This document shows positions 21,904 through 34,463 of a stretch of 64,000 nt of DNA, piece by piece. The notes under the pieces are model-generated. The model had not been told where the DNA came from, did no database searches, and saw nothing but the letters and a program-made list of their open reading frames with translations. The position numbers and the translations under genes were made by a program. Where the stretch lies: assembly GCA_907164885.2 (NCBI GenBank), contig OU015490.1, forward strand, positions 236,320,622 to 236,384,621, read 5' to 3'. The stretch comes from Dolomedes plantarius. Taxonomy: Eukaryota; Arthropoda; Arachnida; Araneae; Dolomedidae. Position 1 is the stretch's first letter, and every line of letters starts with the position of its first letter.

Positions 21904-23400
21904 TTAACTGCGTACTCTTTTTCCTTTGAAACTTCTTTTTGACGTTCTTCTTTTATGTTCAATTTCAGGCCTATCTCGTGTTAACATCCAATAGTAGTCG
22001 GCTAGCATGATCTTGTCATATCTTCCTTGATATTTGCGCTCCATATCTTTGATGTCTTGGTGGAACTTTTCGCCCTGTTCTTCGCTGACTAATCCTAAAT
22101 TTTCGGGGGAAAAGTCTCCATGTGAGTGAAGGAAATGTATTTTGACACTCATGGAGCAACCCAACGCTTGAAATTTGTCCAGCGTATTCATAACAATTTC
22201 TTTATTGTCAGGATCCTTGTAATTACCTAGAAATTTACTGACGACGTCTTTGAAGGCAACCCAAGCTTTTTTTCCCGTTGTTGTTATGCTAGTCTCAAAT
22301 TCTTTATCCTTCATAAGTTTGTGGATATCTGGAACAACAAAGATTCCCTCATTAAACTTCGCTTCGGATAATCCTGGAAACTTTTTGCACAGGTATTTGA
22401 AACAATCGCCATCTTTTGGAATAGCCTCGACAAACTGCTTCATTACACCTAATTTTATATACAGAGGGGGTAACAATAGTTTTTTTGATCACCTAAGATG
22501 TTCAGAATCACATTCTTGGTGGTAGGTTCAAGGTTTTGTCTTTTCGGCCATTCATTTTTGACCCAATGTTGAGTCTTATCACGGCTGTTCCACTCACAAA
22601 TGAAACATGGGAACTTTGTATATCTGCCTTGTTGACCAAGAAGCATGGAGATAACTTTCAAATCACCGAAAATTGTCCAACCGTGTTCGGCATATTTTAT
22701 TTTGTTGAGGACGAGAGCCAGGTTTCCATAGCGTTCTTTTAAATGCACCTAGTGTCCAACTGGTACACATGCATACTGGCTTCCGTGATGAAGGACAACT
22801 TTAAGGCTCCTTTTCGATGAATCTACAAACAGCCTCCATTGATCTTTATCTTAGGTGATATAAAATTTGCTCATGAATCCGGGAACATCAGAACAATAGA
22901 CTAGGTTCTTTTCCTCAAAGTACTTAACAAATTCCTTTTCTCGATTCCTGTACCAATAGAAAGAGGTTCCTTTGGCTAATAAGGCCCAGATCTCTAGTCA
23001 GATCATTAAGTTCAACCTGAGAGAATGGTAAAGGACCTCCTAAGTTCCGCTCTGGAGGCCCTCGCCTCCAGAGGGCTTATATTCGGTAGCGGAGCTTTGA
23101 ACTTCTGGATGTTCCGAGTCTGAAGAGATGACTGGCAATTCAGTTGGAGGCAAAGGCACTGGCACATCAGGTCCATGAGGAACGGGGCCGAAGGAATGTT
23201 ATCAGGATAAGAGATTAGCTTTTGATTTTTGCGGGTATACCCACGGACATGGCAGGAACAAAAGTAACAATCATCAGAGTGGTTTTTCGTCTCCCATGTC
23301 ATAGGAATTCCAAATCGTACAGCAGTTTTCTTTTCTTTGAGCCATTAGAGTAGATCATTGAGACACTGCACATAAACTTTATGAGGAACCCAAGATTTGT
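21904..23400 (-). pseudogene. Repeated metazoan family of unknown function, broken
   Basis: Several minus-strand frames line up as one decayed protein. From the N-terminal side: TAVRFGIPMTWE, then SDDCYFCSCHV (a CxxC pair), then HLKERYGNLALVLNKIKYAE, HGWTIFGDLKVISMLLGQQG, FPCFICEWNSRDK (a second CxxC), then PPLYIKLGVMKQF, and at the end GEKFHQDIKDMERKYQGRYD and MLADYYWMLTRD. I recall this set of motifs as a protein that recurs as many near-identical predicted genes in arthropod and hydrozoan genomes, with no named function; the copy number suggests it travels with, or is, a mobile element. That is recollection and inference. At least one frameshift (near 22470) and stops near 22850-23010 break it. 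The stop lies three bases outside the Tc1 target site. Confidence 0.6.
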
Positions 23401-23753
23401 CCTAATCTCTGAGTTTCATGCCAAAATACGCAAGATAAAGTTGTCTTCTGTAATGCTAGGGGAGGTGTCACAGAGGGGTATTCTGTAGGTTTCACCACGG
23501 TAGAATGATGGTAAGGCAGGGAGGGAAGAAATTCAACGCCAAAAAAAAATTGTGGTAAATGTTCATAAAAATCCAAGTAAAATTAAATTTGTCAACAAAA
23601 CGTGACGTGATAGAATTTTTTCATTATTTTTTTTGAAATCAGCACCAAAAAATACATAAGTCCAGCAGTCAATTCCCTTGTATTTTTTTCATCGCAGACC
23701 TGTGTTATCTATGTTTAGCTTGTTTTCTTACTTGCGTTTTTTAAGTCGCATTT
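23401..23753. other. No recognisable gene
   Basis: Possibly upstream remains of the family gene; nothing definite was read here. Confidence 0.4.
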
Positions 23754-24113
23754 ACGTATACAAATTGAAAAAAAAAATCGAAATGGTCAAAATTAATTAA
23801 ATATTAATATTAAAAATTAACATGAAATTTATTTTAATTTATATGAAAAATTAATATGAAAATAATATAATTTTATTTAAATTAATATGAAATTAATATT
23901 AATATTAGTTTGAAATTAATTAAAGTCGCATTTATGTATACAAATTGAAAAAAAAGTTCGAAATGGTCAAAATCAATTAAATATTAATATTAAAAATTAA
24001 TATGAAATTAATTTTTATTTATATGAAAAATGAATAAGAAAAATTATAATTTTATTTAAATTAATATGAAATTAATATTAATATTAGTTTGAAATAAATT
24101 AAATATTAATTAA
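23754..24113. repeat. Two tandem 180-bp AT-rich units
   Basis: Unit 1 starts AAGTCGCATTTACGTATACA at about 23753 and unit 2 AAGTCGCATTTATGTATACA at about 23933, a period of 180 bp. Both continue AAATTGAAAAAAAA, CGAAATGGTCAAAAT and TTAAATATTAATATTAAAAA. Divergence is only a few percent plus small indels. No coding content. Confidence 0.85.
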
Positions 24114-24737
24114 TTTCAAATTAACTTTAAATGATACAATCTCTTCATTATACAGTGGAACGGTTTTTCTAATGGCTGTTATTTTTAGAGGAAGGTCTTT
24201 TAATCTCGATAACAACAATTTAATTTTAACATAGCTTATAAATATATTCGGGGTGAGTAAAAATCCAGATGGTAAAACATGAACTAAAGAAAGGAAGCGG
24301 AAAATTATACAACATGTGCTAAGGACTGCTTTTAGTGGTTACATATAGCTGCAAGGAATTTTCTGTAATTGAAATCCTCTTATGTAAAAAGCTCGAAAAC
24401 TATTTTTAAACTTTATTTTTCACGAGCTCTAGATTTTCATAATCCTGCCTCTGAGTTGAGTTCATTAATTTTGTTTGTGTGCTTAAGCAAACTGTACTGT
24501 ACTCCAGTTCACTTCAAAGAAGTAGAGAAATATATTTACATAAAAAGTTTATTTAAATGACAATGTAATGAAGAAAATTCATTTTTAAATTAAGCAAAAT
24601 TTTTTGTATGTTGTTTCATTTATGAAATAAAAGGGACTTTCATTCAGAGTAGCTTTTAGAATTATGTAAACTATGAAATTACTGAACCACAGTTTCCTTA
24701 ATAGAAGCAAAATGTCATAATTTAAACAGTTTGTTTG
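24114..24737. other. No recognisable gene
   Basis: AT-rich; nothing recognised. Confidence 0.5.
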
Positions 24738-24980
24738 GGCTTGTGGCGGCCCAGTGGTACAGCGGGCTGGTTTTCGGTGCTGAGGGTGCTCAGATCGAGT
24801 CCCAGCGTTGCGCCACGAAAAATGCCTCCGTTCGTGTCGTCCCTTCATAGGGGGTAATGCTGTCCGCCTATATGGTGCCCCCACAATAAAATGGACAGTA
24901 AAACTGCGGAGTAGTAAGGGCCAATGTTTGAATACAAGTGCCTCCGCATTGGATTAAAAAAAAAAATAATAATAATAATA
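24738..24980 (+). mobile_element. tRNA-headed SINE, A-tailed variant
   Basis: The head has GGCGGCCCAGTGGTACAGCG (A box), TTTTCGGTGCTGAGGGTGCT and CAGATCGAGTCCC (B box). The body differs from the longer SINEs: after ATGCCTCCG it moves to CCTATATGGTGCCCCCA, also seen at 62422. It ends in poly-A and AAT repeats. Target duplication unclear. Confidence 0.75.
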
Positions 24981-25407
24981 TTTTGTTAGGAGTGAAATTC
25001 TTTCTTCCACGTGGAAAAAGAAATTACGTATCATTGCAGAAATATCGTTAAATTTTTGTTAAAAGTTTCTATTTTCCACATATAATATTTTTTTTAGGTA
25101 TGAAGCCCCCCTCTCCACAACCTTTTGTTAATTATGATATTTAAAAAAGATTTATCCTCGATAAATCCTAATTAAATGTCATATTTTCCAATACAAGCGT
25201 TATCAGACGTAAAATTTATTGAAAAACTTAAATGCTATTCAGTTCCTGTGGTGTATCTGATTGAAGAACTGCGGACTATCTCAGCACCCTTTACGCTTCA
25301 ATCGCAGACTTAGAGATGTATCTTTATTCCATATTTTAGGTACATGATCTTGCTACCATATAATTGAATCATCATAAAAGAACTAGGATTTTAACACTTT
25401 ATATATA
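24981..25407. other. No recognisable gene
   Basis: AT-rich; nothing recognised. Confidence 0.5.
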
Positions 25408-25493
25408 TAATGAAACTTCTCTAGCCGGCCACCCCTAAAAACGGCCACTTTTTGTTCAGAACCATCACTATTAGCCATAAAGAAGTTTCATTG
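25408..25493. mobile_element. Tiny pogo-like MITE, ~86 bp
   Basis: Left AATGAAACTTCTCTAGCCGG and right AAGAAGTTTCATTG are inverse, with TA on each side. The GAAACTTCTCTA core resembles pogo/Tigger ends. Probably a deletion derivative. Confidence 0.55.
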
Positions 25494-27059
25494 TAATTCA
25501 TTTACATGTGAATTCCGTTTTTCTTTCCTTTGGTGTGAACTTGCATGCTACGTTTTTATGTAAGTTTCTTCCCTATTTGTAGTTAAAAGTTTTGTTTCTC
25601 TATTGATAAAACAGACAAATGTCTCAATTGTTTCTTGGATGTCAGAACCACTTTCTTCACAAAGCTTCCGGGAAGAAACACCGTGTCTCACTTTAAACTT
25701 ATGGAGCTATCCCTCTGAAGCTCTAATCACGGTTCATCAATGTCTATTTTCTGCGCAAAAATTTCTTTAGCAAATTTCCATTTAGCGGTGGTTTTTCGAT
25801 CGCATCAATTTTAGCTATTCATGCTATGCTTTTTGGAGTTGCAGAAATTTACTTTCCCACGATCAATTATGCGTAGAAGGGGTGCTTAATTCTTCGAAAT
25901 TTCAAAAACCGAATCCGATTTTCACTGATCGTAAATAGCGTGCTTTTCGGGATGTCGAATTTCTGATTTAGAGACCCAAGTTTTTGTTAACCTCTGTTAA
26001 AACTTATGGTTTTGTTTCCTAAAATATTGCGTTACATTTGTTTGACACAGTTATCTAGGCCAAATGCAAAGATGCAACTAGTAACTAAACAGCAAAGTTG
26101 AGGTTGACCGTAAACCCCAAGACCCCCTGTCGAACAGTAGAGACTGATAACAGTAGAGACAGATAAACCATTTCATTGTCCACTTGTCCTTGCATTCTCC
26201 GTCCTATCAAAATGAAGTTTGTTCATTCTAGTCCATTTGAAATGAAGTCCATTCATAATCCTTTTTCACAAACTGAATTCCGAGAAACACATTTTTCCTT
26301 GTTGGTCAAGGAAGTTACTCGCGAACTCGGCAATCAGTTCTTGGAAAAACATTCGTCATATCGGAGTGAATTGGAGCTGCTGTATTAGGATAAGTGATTG
26401 CACAGTCGTTAAAGGGGATTCCATTTGGTACTGTTTTCCCTTGTCGTTGTATTGGGACGGTCGTAATAACAAGCGCCCACTGAATATATATATATATATA
26501 TATATATATAAGACAAAGTTGAAAGTGAAAAACCAGCATAAGCTATATTTCACTCTGCAGCCTAAAGCAAAAAACATAGAAAGGAATTAAAAGGTTTTAG
26601 ACAGTATCTCTTCATCAGCGGTGATTTATACTGTCTAAAAACCAATGGATTTTTTCTGATAAGTATGAGCTAACCCATAAACATACTTAGACACCGAACA
26701 ATCCATAAGAAACAGATGAAATGGAAAAGTTGCTCAATCAAAGAATACCAAGCCTGGCGCTAGACAATGTTGAAGTTAAGCATAGGAAACCGCAAGGAGA
26801 CTGACGTCACAAGCCTTGCAACCATGGAGTTAATGGAAACACAGATACAGACTTACAATGGAGACTATGTTATAGGACATATTAACCAAAATTAATATTT
26901 TATTATTATTATTATAACTTAAGAGTAAAATATTATTATTTATTATTATTATTAATTAATATTACTTTGGAATAATTATTTTTACAAAATTAACTTATTA
27001 TATTATTTATTTTATTTATTACTAATTTATTAATTTAGTGCATCGGATCAAGCTATTCA
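25494..27059. other. No recognisable gene; short TA tract
   Basis: A TA run occupies about 26484-26510, and ATT-rich sequence 26890-27040. Frames around 26170-26590 overlap on both strands and match no known domain. Confidence 0.5.
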
Positions 27060-27375
27060 TTAAATCTAAAACAACCAATTATGTGCTTGGAAAGACTATC
27101 GGGGTAATGATTACTTTTTAGCACAACTAATAAGTCTATAATATGCTTATTCCTATTGTCTTTAGAACAAAGCCTATTTATACGTACTAGCTGATTTACA
27201 ATAATGTTATTAAAAACAGATTTATGTAAACAAGTTAGGTAATTTTGAAATTTAATAATATTAAATTCATAATCTGATCTTTTATCATATAAGTCAAAAG
27301 TAAAATTACTATGAGAATTTAATTTGATGTTAATATCTAAAAAGTTTACATTTATATTATTTTGGCTACTTTGTA
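27060..27375 (-). pseudogene. Reverse-transcriptase-like remnant
   Basis: The minus-strand frame reads VNFLDINIKL, FTFDLYDKRSDYEFNIIKFQ and NQLVRINRLC. This matches the pattern FLDxxI...LYDKRxDFxFxIxxFP...SQLxRxxRxC that I associate with the C-terminal region of Penelope- or DIRS-like reverse transcriptase proteins in invertebrates. It is short, has no catalytic YxDD box, and its upstream end runs into a TA tract. Family assignment is tentative. Confidence 0.5.
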
Positions 27376-27402
27376 TTATATATATATATATATATATATA
27401 AC
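27376..27402. repeat. TA microsatellite
   Basis: Short TA tract that extends the neighbouring frame artificially as YIYIYI. Confidence 0.9.
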
Positions 27403-28703
27403 AAAAGAACAAAGCAAAGCAAGCAAAGAACACAAATAAATGTTACTATAATCATAGATAGTTTTTGATGATCTTCTTAAAACACAACTGGTATAGTTTT
27501 TTCTTTTTTCTTTAGATTTCTTACATTGAATTTATACGTCTTATACGTCTTTCACAATAACATCTTTTCTTTATACGTCATTCAAGTGATACGTTTTAAA
27601 ACTTACGTCGTTAGGATTATAAATCTTTTAAAATTCTATGTCTTTTCTATTTCCTTCTTGAATTTATACGTCATTTGGAATTTGATTTCTTCTTCCGTCT
27701 TTAAAGTCAAAGTAAATTAAACTTTAAATTTGGTAGTCATTTAAACTCCTTGCATTTGATTGATCCTTTTCTTTCTGTTCAGTATTGAAGTCTACTAGCT
27801 TTGGAAGGTCTTCAATTCTGCACAGATAGGCGATTACTTTCATATGGGTGCTGAAAAAATAGGGTTTTTCCTAAAAGTTTTTTAATAATAATTCTAGCTT
27901 TCACACTAAATACGCATTTCATACAGCATTTATAATGATTGGTTGGCATTTTTTTAACGCATACAATAGAAACAATGGAACTCGCGAACTGATTGCTTTT
28001 CCAAAGAGTGCGATAAAGCTAATTTTACTTGGGACGCTCTTTTCTTCTCTAGGCGAACCCTTAATAGAATAGAAATACAGCATATCCCACTTACCGTTTC
28101 CCCATGTTACTAAGACAAAATTTATTCGCTTTACGCATTGGAAATCTGCGATTCACACAGAGACTAGTGCGATCTATTAGCTCGACAGATTGATTTTGAA
28201 ATGAGATTTTTTTTTCTCAGCGGAATTATCGATCACTAATAAAAAAGGAATCTTTTATTAATGTCAAAACTTTTCTATAGTAAGAAAAATGACCTCGTTC
28301 ATAACAGTATGTGGAAAAGAAAGAAATATATGTTAAAGTATTTTTTTGAAAAATGGCAAGTCAACCAAAAATGTAACCCAAAACATTTTTTTTTTGCTGA
28401 GCTAGGCTTTTGTTCCTTTTCAAAACAATGCGGAGTAACGAATTTTGATTCTAAGATTATGGACTCAAATATGATGCATGGATTATTGAATTATAATAAA
28501 CCAAAGGTTGAATTGTAATACATGAATTATTAAATTGCATCAAATTACATTATTAAAAGAATAATTATAGTATATTAAAAGAATAACTTTATTGGGATTC
28601 ACGACTTTGGAAGAATATTTAAGAAATTTTTTTTTGCAAATACCTTTCTGTGCAGTACCTATACTAGCTGCACTTTATGAGAATAATATGGCTTTCAGCT
28701 GGT
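27403..28703. other. No recognisable gene
   Basis: TTATACGTC and close variants recur several times at 27530-27670 without a clear period. The frame at 28261-28518 has no known domain. Confidence 0.5.
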
Positions 28704-28711
28704 ACTGGTGA

Positions 28712-29209
28712 CAGGCCCTGATTTTTCATTAGGCCCGGTAGGCCGTAAAATTTAATTTTAGGGTCTACCGGGCCCCAAAAATTTTATTTTAAAAGAAAAA
28801 ATTCCCAATTCAATTTTTTTTATTTTACCTTTTTTAATAGCAATTTGTTTATATATCCTTTCAAATTTGATTGATTGGTTCATCATATGTATAGTTATAT
28901 GTATAGTTATATGTATAGTTCATCATATGTATGTTATAGTGTATATGAGGAATTAATAAGTTTTTCTGGTTGCATTGTATTGGTGTTTCAATGATGGAGT
29001 TAATATGTTGTATTGATTTTTGCTATTTGATAATGTTCTAGGCTTCTACGCTTCAAATAGTCAATCTTGGTAAAATTGTACTTTCACAATGATTCATGAT
29101 TATTTTTTTTTGTGTGTGTCGATTTTGGAAATGTTACGCCCGCATCAGTGTTAGGGGGCCCCCATCCCGAGTTGTGTCTATAGTCAAGAATTTTCTAAAT
29201 CGGGCCCTG
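28712..29209. mobile_element. hAT MITE of GGGCCC family, 498 bp
   Basis: Ends CAGGCCCTGATTTTTCATTA and AAATCGGGCCCTG; flanks ACTGGTGA (28704-28711) and ACTGGTGG (29210-29217), 7 of 8 matching. The interior is the reverse orientation of the 17288 copy, with a small ATATGTATAGTT repeat expansion at 28887-28930. Confidence 0.85.
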
Positions 29210-29217
29210 ACTGGTGG

Positions 29218-30169
29218 TATAGTTAAAAAAATACACAAAATTCATGTTCCTTTCATTTAGTAATTACTTTGAACGAGCATTTTAAACGCTTTTTTTAAAG
29301 ACAAAAGAAAATGTGAGAAGATGCAACAGTTAAGAGAAGACACGATATTTTACGTCTATTAACTGAAGAAATTCAAAAGAAATTATGCAGTTTGTAATTT
29401 TGCATCGCCAAACATATAATCGGCAGGAAAAATTATAGAACTGTTATAATTTTAGCATATAACATCTCTAATTCACTATCATTAAAAAATCATTTAGGTT
29501 CACAACTTTTGAAATTTTCACCAGCTAGGAAAAACACGTGCGGGAAGACTGCTTTCATGTGTCACGTAATGTAGCACATGCCACAGTGATCTTAAAAACA
29601 AAACCTCCACGCTAATTTTCATTTCATGTTAACAGGATGTCTGTTATTCACTAACGTGTGTGGGTCTTTTTGAGAAAAGAAGTGCAGTTTAATTTCGTTA
29701 ATAGCAGTTTAAGCTCGCGGTAAGGCTTAAAACATTTTCCACTCACGCATCTTCAGAATCCCGTTAAAAGAATGAAGGTGCAGAGAGCAAAAAAAGAACA
29801 TCGGTTGTGAACAAATGCAAATTTTGGTGAGGTGTCTTTTTTTACTTTCCTAAAGGAGCCTAATACGCAATTGCTTTGTAAACTTTTACTGGTTGTTAGT
29901 GTTCGTAAAAGCCATTTATTGTATTTATTAATGTGGACCAATTCTACATATATGTTGTGAGATATTGATTTACTTTTATTTGTAAACAATTTAGTTTCCG
30001 TCTATGTTCTTTTCCCGGTAGCATGAAGCTTAAAAATGTGGCATTAGATAGTTTAAGAGATTTGGGCTGCAGTGGGAAGAATGGTAGTTGAAATGGAAAG
30101 TGATATTTAGATACATAGATCAGTATAATCTGTTATTACACATCTGTATAATTTGTTTTCGACATTACA
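29218..30169. other. No recognisable gene
   Basis: AT-rich; the minus frame at 29753-29989 has no known domain. Confidence 0.5.
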
Positions 30170-30300
30170 TCGGGACCTACAGTTTAAAGCCGATTCCGAA
30201 CGACTACAAACATCTATGCCTACATTGAGACTCTAACCCACAGGCTCAGGACAGGAGGCCACCTCCTTAGCAATTCGCCCATCACCCGGCTTCTATTTAC
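30170..30300 (-). mobile_element. tRNA-like SINE fragment
   Basis: On the minus strand it reads GGTGATGGGCGAATTGCTAA, GGAGGTGGCCTCCTGTCC, TGTGGGTTAGAGTCTC (B-box-like), then ATCGGCTTTAAACTGTAGG. The paired GGAGG/CCTCC and the B-box suggest a tRNA-derived head followed by a short body. It is more GC-rich than its flanks. Not related to the main SINE here. Confidence 0.5.
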
Positions 30301-31491
30301 ATTTAGATTTAATTGTGGAATAATCAGATGGAACTGAAACCTTATTGGACCTACCTATTATAATACAGACCGAATACAGCAATTTCACTCCTCTTCATCA
30401 ATAAATTTGCAATTTAGAGAATTAGATAGATTTATTATACGGTACTTGAGTGTCAACTTTGTATTTGAAAGTTCAATAAAAAGCTTACCGAAAGCAGTAA
30501 ATTACATTACAACGTGTTCACATAAATTAGTTGTTCTGGAGTTTATATATTAATTCGTTTGGACAAATAAATCACAGATTTTGGACCAGGAATGCTTGAA
30601 AAACCTTATACTATACATAAGAATTAATTAACAGTAAAAAGTTAAGCCATAAGTAAGAAAGTACACTAGAGTATATTCGCATAAAGCAGCTGTTCTGAAT
30701 CTGATTAATATATTTAATAAACGAGCTAATTTTTAGACTTATCATGGATGGACTTGACTACTGCTCTTCTGAATTTCAAACATACGATATAAAGCTTATG
30801 AGAATATAAGAGAGAACGTTAACAACGTGTACAATTGAATCAGGTGTTCTGATTCTGAGTAATCAATCCGTATATATCGATCAGCTGATTTTTTGGTAAA
30901 GCAGTATGATGTCCAGCAAAAGTGGACGTAGATGAATGTTCGGCATTTTAAGGGTCACTCTGCTTAAATTGTAGTGGATAAATCCATGTTTTCACGTTAT
31001 AAAAAGTGTATTTTAAAGCTTGATTGGTTATTATTTTAAGCTAATTAGTGCTGCAGTAGATCTTCATGTCCTACAACGGTTTGCGATCTATACTAGTAAA
31101 ATATATTGCAAATTTTCAAAATATTTACAGTTTTCAAATAACAGACTTATCTTTTTAAGTTTAAACATAAAGGAATTTAATAAAAAGTGTGTTTTTCTCC
31201 ATACTTTATCAAATTTCAAAGCATTTTGTTTTAAAACATGACATTTTAACGTTACTATATCAGTTCTGTAAATAACTATTCCGAAAACATCCTCATGCTG
31301 GATCTAAATTTGTTTTCAAAGAAAAATGCAAATTTTCAATTATATTTAAATCCTGTTTACGTAACAAGAGTTTTCAAGAACATTTTCATTCCTATGCATT
31401 GTGGATGTTAATTTCAAATTTAATGTTGCGTAAGAGGCAAAACAAACTCAAAAAATATTTAATTAGAAGTATTGAATAATAGTTTAAATTT
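30301..31491. other. No recognisable gene
   Basis: AT-rich; nothing recognised. Confidence 0.5.
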
Positions 31492-32469
31492 AAAAGTATA
31501 AGCCGTCGATGTGGATAAAAGGATAGTAAAAGCTTTTAAAATCAATATGTTTTAGATATATTTGACGAGCTTTACTTGGAATGGCGTGCTGTAAAAGTTG
31601 GCCATAAGAGATAACTTTGATTAACTGGAAATATCGATCGCTGAGATGGGGCAAAAATTGTAGATTGAGTTCGATCGACCAAAATACCCTTCCCAAACGA
31701 CCATGCCTGGGATATATTCAAAAAGGGAACCTCAATAAACAAGCTACAAGTTGCTATTAAAAACATACTAAAGGAAATACTTGTTTGAAAATCTTTCATC
31801 ATTACTTTTGCAACCGCACCAAATATTGCAACTTAATGTCCAAAAATATTTAAACATTTATCCCATCATTTAATCGATATGTAACTAACTTTTCAGTTAT
31901 ATTGGCTTTTTATATTTTCCCAAGTCATCCATCAAACGGTTCAGACCTGATCGTGTCTTTTGCTAGAAATTAAATTCAGAAGAGTACTCTGTTGCAGTTA
32001 GATTGCTCTCTATATTTTACCTGTCAGTCAGGTCGAATCGATAACTCAAATAAATTCTTCATCAGAAATTTTTCAGCACAGGAGAGAATATTTACTGACT
32101 TATATTTATTTTCCGAATCAAACAAGTTTCATTGCAAACATGTAACTTTTCATTACGAGTATCCTTTAAGGGAAGCTCTTTTGTAACGAAAAATTTCCTA
32201 CATCGCTCTGATTTTGGAGTTGTTCATTTTACGAACACAGTCACCATTTGCAAACCAGCTTTCCATGAGCAGACAACGCCTCAGCTGAACAGACAACTGA
32301 GAATATTTTTTTGTGCTGTTATCTAGTGTCAGCTTTAGAAGCTACAATTTACACCTCATCTAGGTGTAGATAAGTCGCGTTCATTCGTCGAAAATATTCC
32401 GGTTCTCTTGAAATCTTGTACCAACATGGAATAGCGCACAAAAGGATTTCGCCAAAAGGGGATAATGCA

Positions 32470-34228
32470 CAGGGTGTCCATAATTAAACTTCCCTACTTT
32501 AAAGTTGTCTACAGTCGGAACTATTGTTCAGAAATTTATGAAATTTTGTGTAGGACATATTGAAGGAATGGGAATTTGTTTGAACGAATAAAAAAATTAG
32601 TTCAAAATTTCATTTTTGAGGAATTTCACATTTACGACTGGTTCTTTACTTAAGATTTCACCATCTTTTTATCCATAGGTCACCCTAACACAATAACTCA
32701 TATTCATTAAATTTTACAATCTTTAAAATGATTGCAAAGTCGATCGGAAACTTGTTCTATAGCTAATTTTCGGACAAAATATTTGAAGGAACGAAGAAGA
32801 AACAAATATGCAAATTAATTTTTGTCGACGTAGAGCAGAAGATGTTATAAAACCTAGAAACTTTCATAGAGATTTTGTTTTCAGCGTGCTTGTTACTGCT
32901 AATCAGAATGTCATCGTTACGATTACCAGATCGAGCTTTGTTAGTAAAATTGCTTTACCAAAATGATAATTCAGCACTAGTTGCTCTACGAAAATTTCGG
33001 AGTTTGAAGGGGATACGAAAAGGTCCATTGACTGTCAAAGGTCTTCGATTAATGGTGGCCAAATTTGAAGAAACTGGTTCTTTTAACATTCGTTCTGGAA
33101 GAGGAAGGAAACCTGTTTCCGCAGAAGCTTTAGAGAAGGTTGCACTTCAGGTGGAAGAGGACAAAGCTTCAAACGAACAGGCTAGTACCAGTGTCCGTCG
33201 TGTGGCAGAAGCATTCGATCTGCCCCGTTCAACTGTCCAGAAGGTCATGCGGAATATCCTCCGGTATTATCCGTACAAGCGTCAATTTGTGCAGAGGTTG
33301 CTTACACATGATTTCGAGACTCGACAGCGGTTCTCTCTTCAGTTTCTTGCTCGCTTTGAGGTTGATGCAGAATGGTCTTGAAATATCCTCTGGACAGACG
33401 AAGCACAATTTTATTTGGACGGTTCGGTGAATACACACACAACTGCGGAATTTGGGAACCAGAAAATCAGCGTTTTATCTTAGATGATCCGATGCATTCA
33501 CCGAAAGTAATCGTGTGTTGTGGATTTTATGCATTTTTTATTCTCGGCCCGTATTTCTTCGAGGAGTTATGTCCTAGAGGTCCAGTGACATACTCGGTCA
33601 CCGGGGAGCGATATGCATCCTTGTTACTGAATAAAATTGTTCCGGATCTGCAATCACGTCAGTGCCTTTCACGCACAATTTTTATGCAAGATGGAGCTCC
33701 TCCACACATTAGCCTTCGTGTTAAGAACGTTCTCAAAAATCACTTTACAGAAGAACGTGTCATCAGCCACCACTTTCCTAATGTGTGGCCTCCCCGATCC
33801 TCAGACCTCAACCCATGCGACTTTTGGCTTTGGGGGCATGTGAACCATCTAGTCAGTCTTTATAAACCAAGAACTATACCTGATCTAAACGACAGCATTT
33901 CACGACATGTTCTCAGCATTTCCCCGGACACACTGCGGTCGCCTGTAGAACATGCTATCTTACGATTTCAAATGGTAGCTGAAAATGATGGCCGTCATGT
34001 TGAACATGTCTTGTTGTAATAAATTTTTTTAACTATAGTAAATGCTGGCTAAATGTGTAATTAATCAAAAACTCCCCCTGGTGGGGAAATTATGAACTAA
34101 TTTTTTAATTCGCTCAAACAAATTCCCATCCCTTCAATATGTCCTACACCAAAATTTCATAACTTTCTGAAAAATAGTTCCGACTGTAGACAACTTTAAA
34201 TTAGGGAAGTTTAATGATGGACACCCTG
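32470..34228 (+). mobile_element. Mariner-type element with ~135-bp TIRs
   Basis: Starts CAGGGTGTCCATAATTAAAC and ends with the inverse, GTTTAATGATGGACACCCTG. The arms run inward about 135 bp, including TTGTCTACAGTCGGAACTA and GTAGGACATATTGAAGG. The right flank is TA and the left has decayed to CA. Copy B of the segmental duplication has no element at the matching point (about 52290), which shows insertion after duplication or exclusive loss. Confidence 0.85.
32908..34019 (+). pseudogene. Mariner-superfamily transposase, two lesions
   Basis: The N-terminal part reads MSSLRLPDRALLVKLLYQN, then FEETGSFNIRSGRGRKPV (helix-turn-helix linker). The catalytic part has ILWTDEAQFYLDG, FMQDGAPPHISLRV and SDLNPCDFWLWG. 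By hand count 42 residues separate the second and third Asp, so it belongs to a mariner-like family other than DD34D. The lesions are an in-frame TGA at 33379-33381 just before NILWTDEA, and a two-base expansion in an ACACACA run near 33435 that shifts the frame before NCGIWEP. The same family as the element at 45694. Product not functional. Confidence 0.85.
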
Positions 34229-34463
34229 TACTTTGTACTGTAAGCTAGATTTGTAATTTTGGAAATAAATTTTGCTGTGCAACAGATGAGTTGAAAAGGA
34301 TAATATCTTCGATAACAGTTGGTATCGTTGGTAGGGTTGCCTTAATTTTGTACCTTCAATGGTGCTAGCTTTTTCGTTCGGAATCAGCCACAATACACAG
34401 GTGGTTTAGGGGCGAATGAACACGTTATACTTATGTATGTATGCCTAGCCAATCACAGTTTAA

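Noticed and set aside
27526..27720. Regulatory array of TTATACGTC words
   Set aside because: Spacing is irregular and the surrounding sequence is AT-rich; too weak to separate from chance without counting in shuffled sequence.
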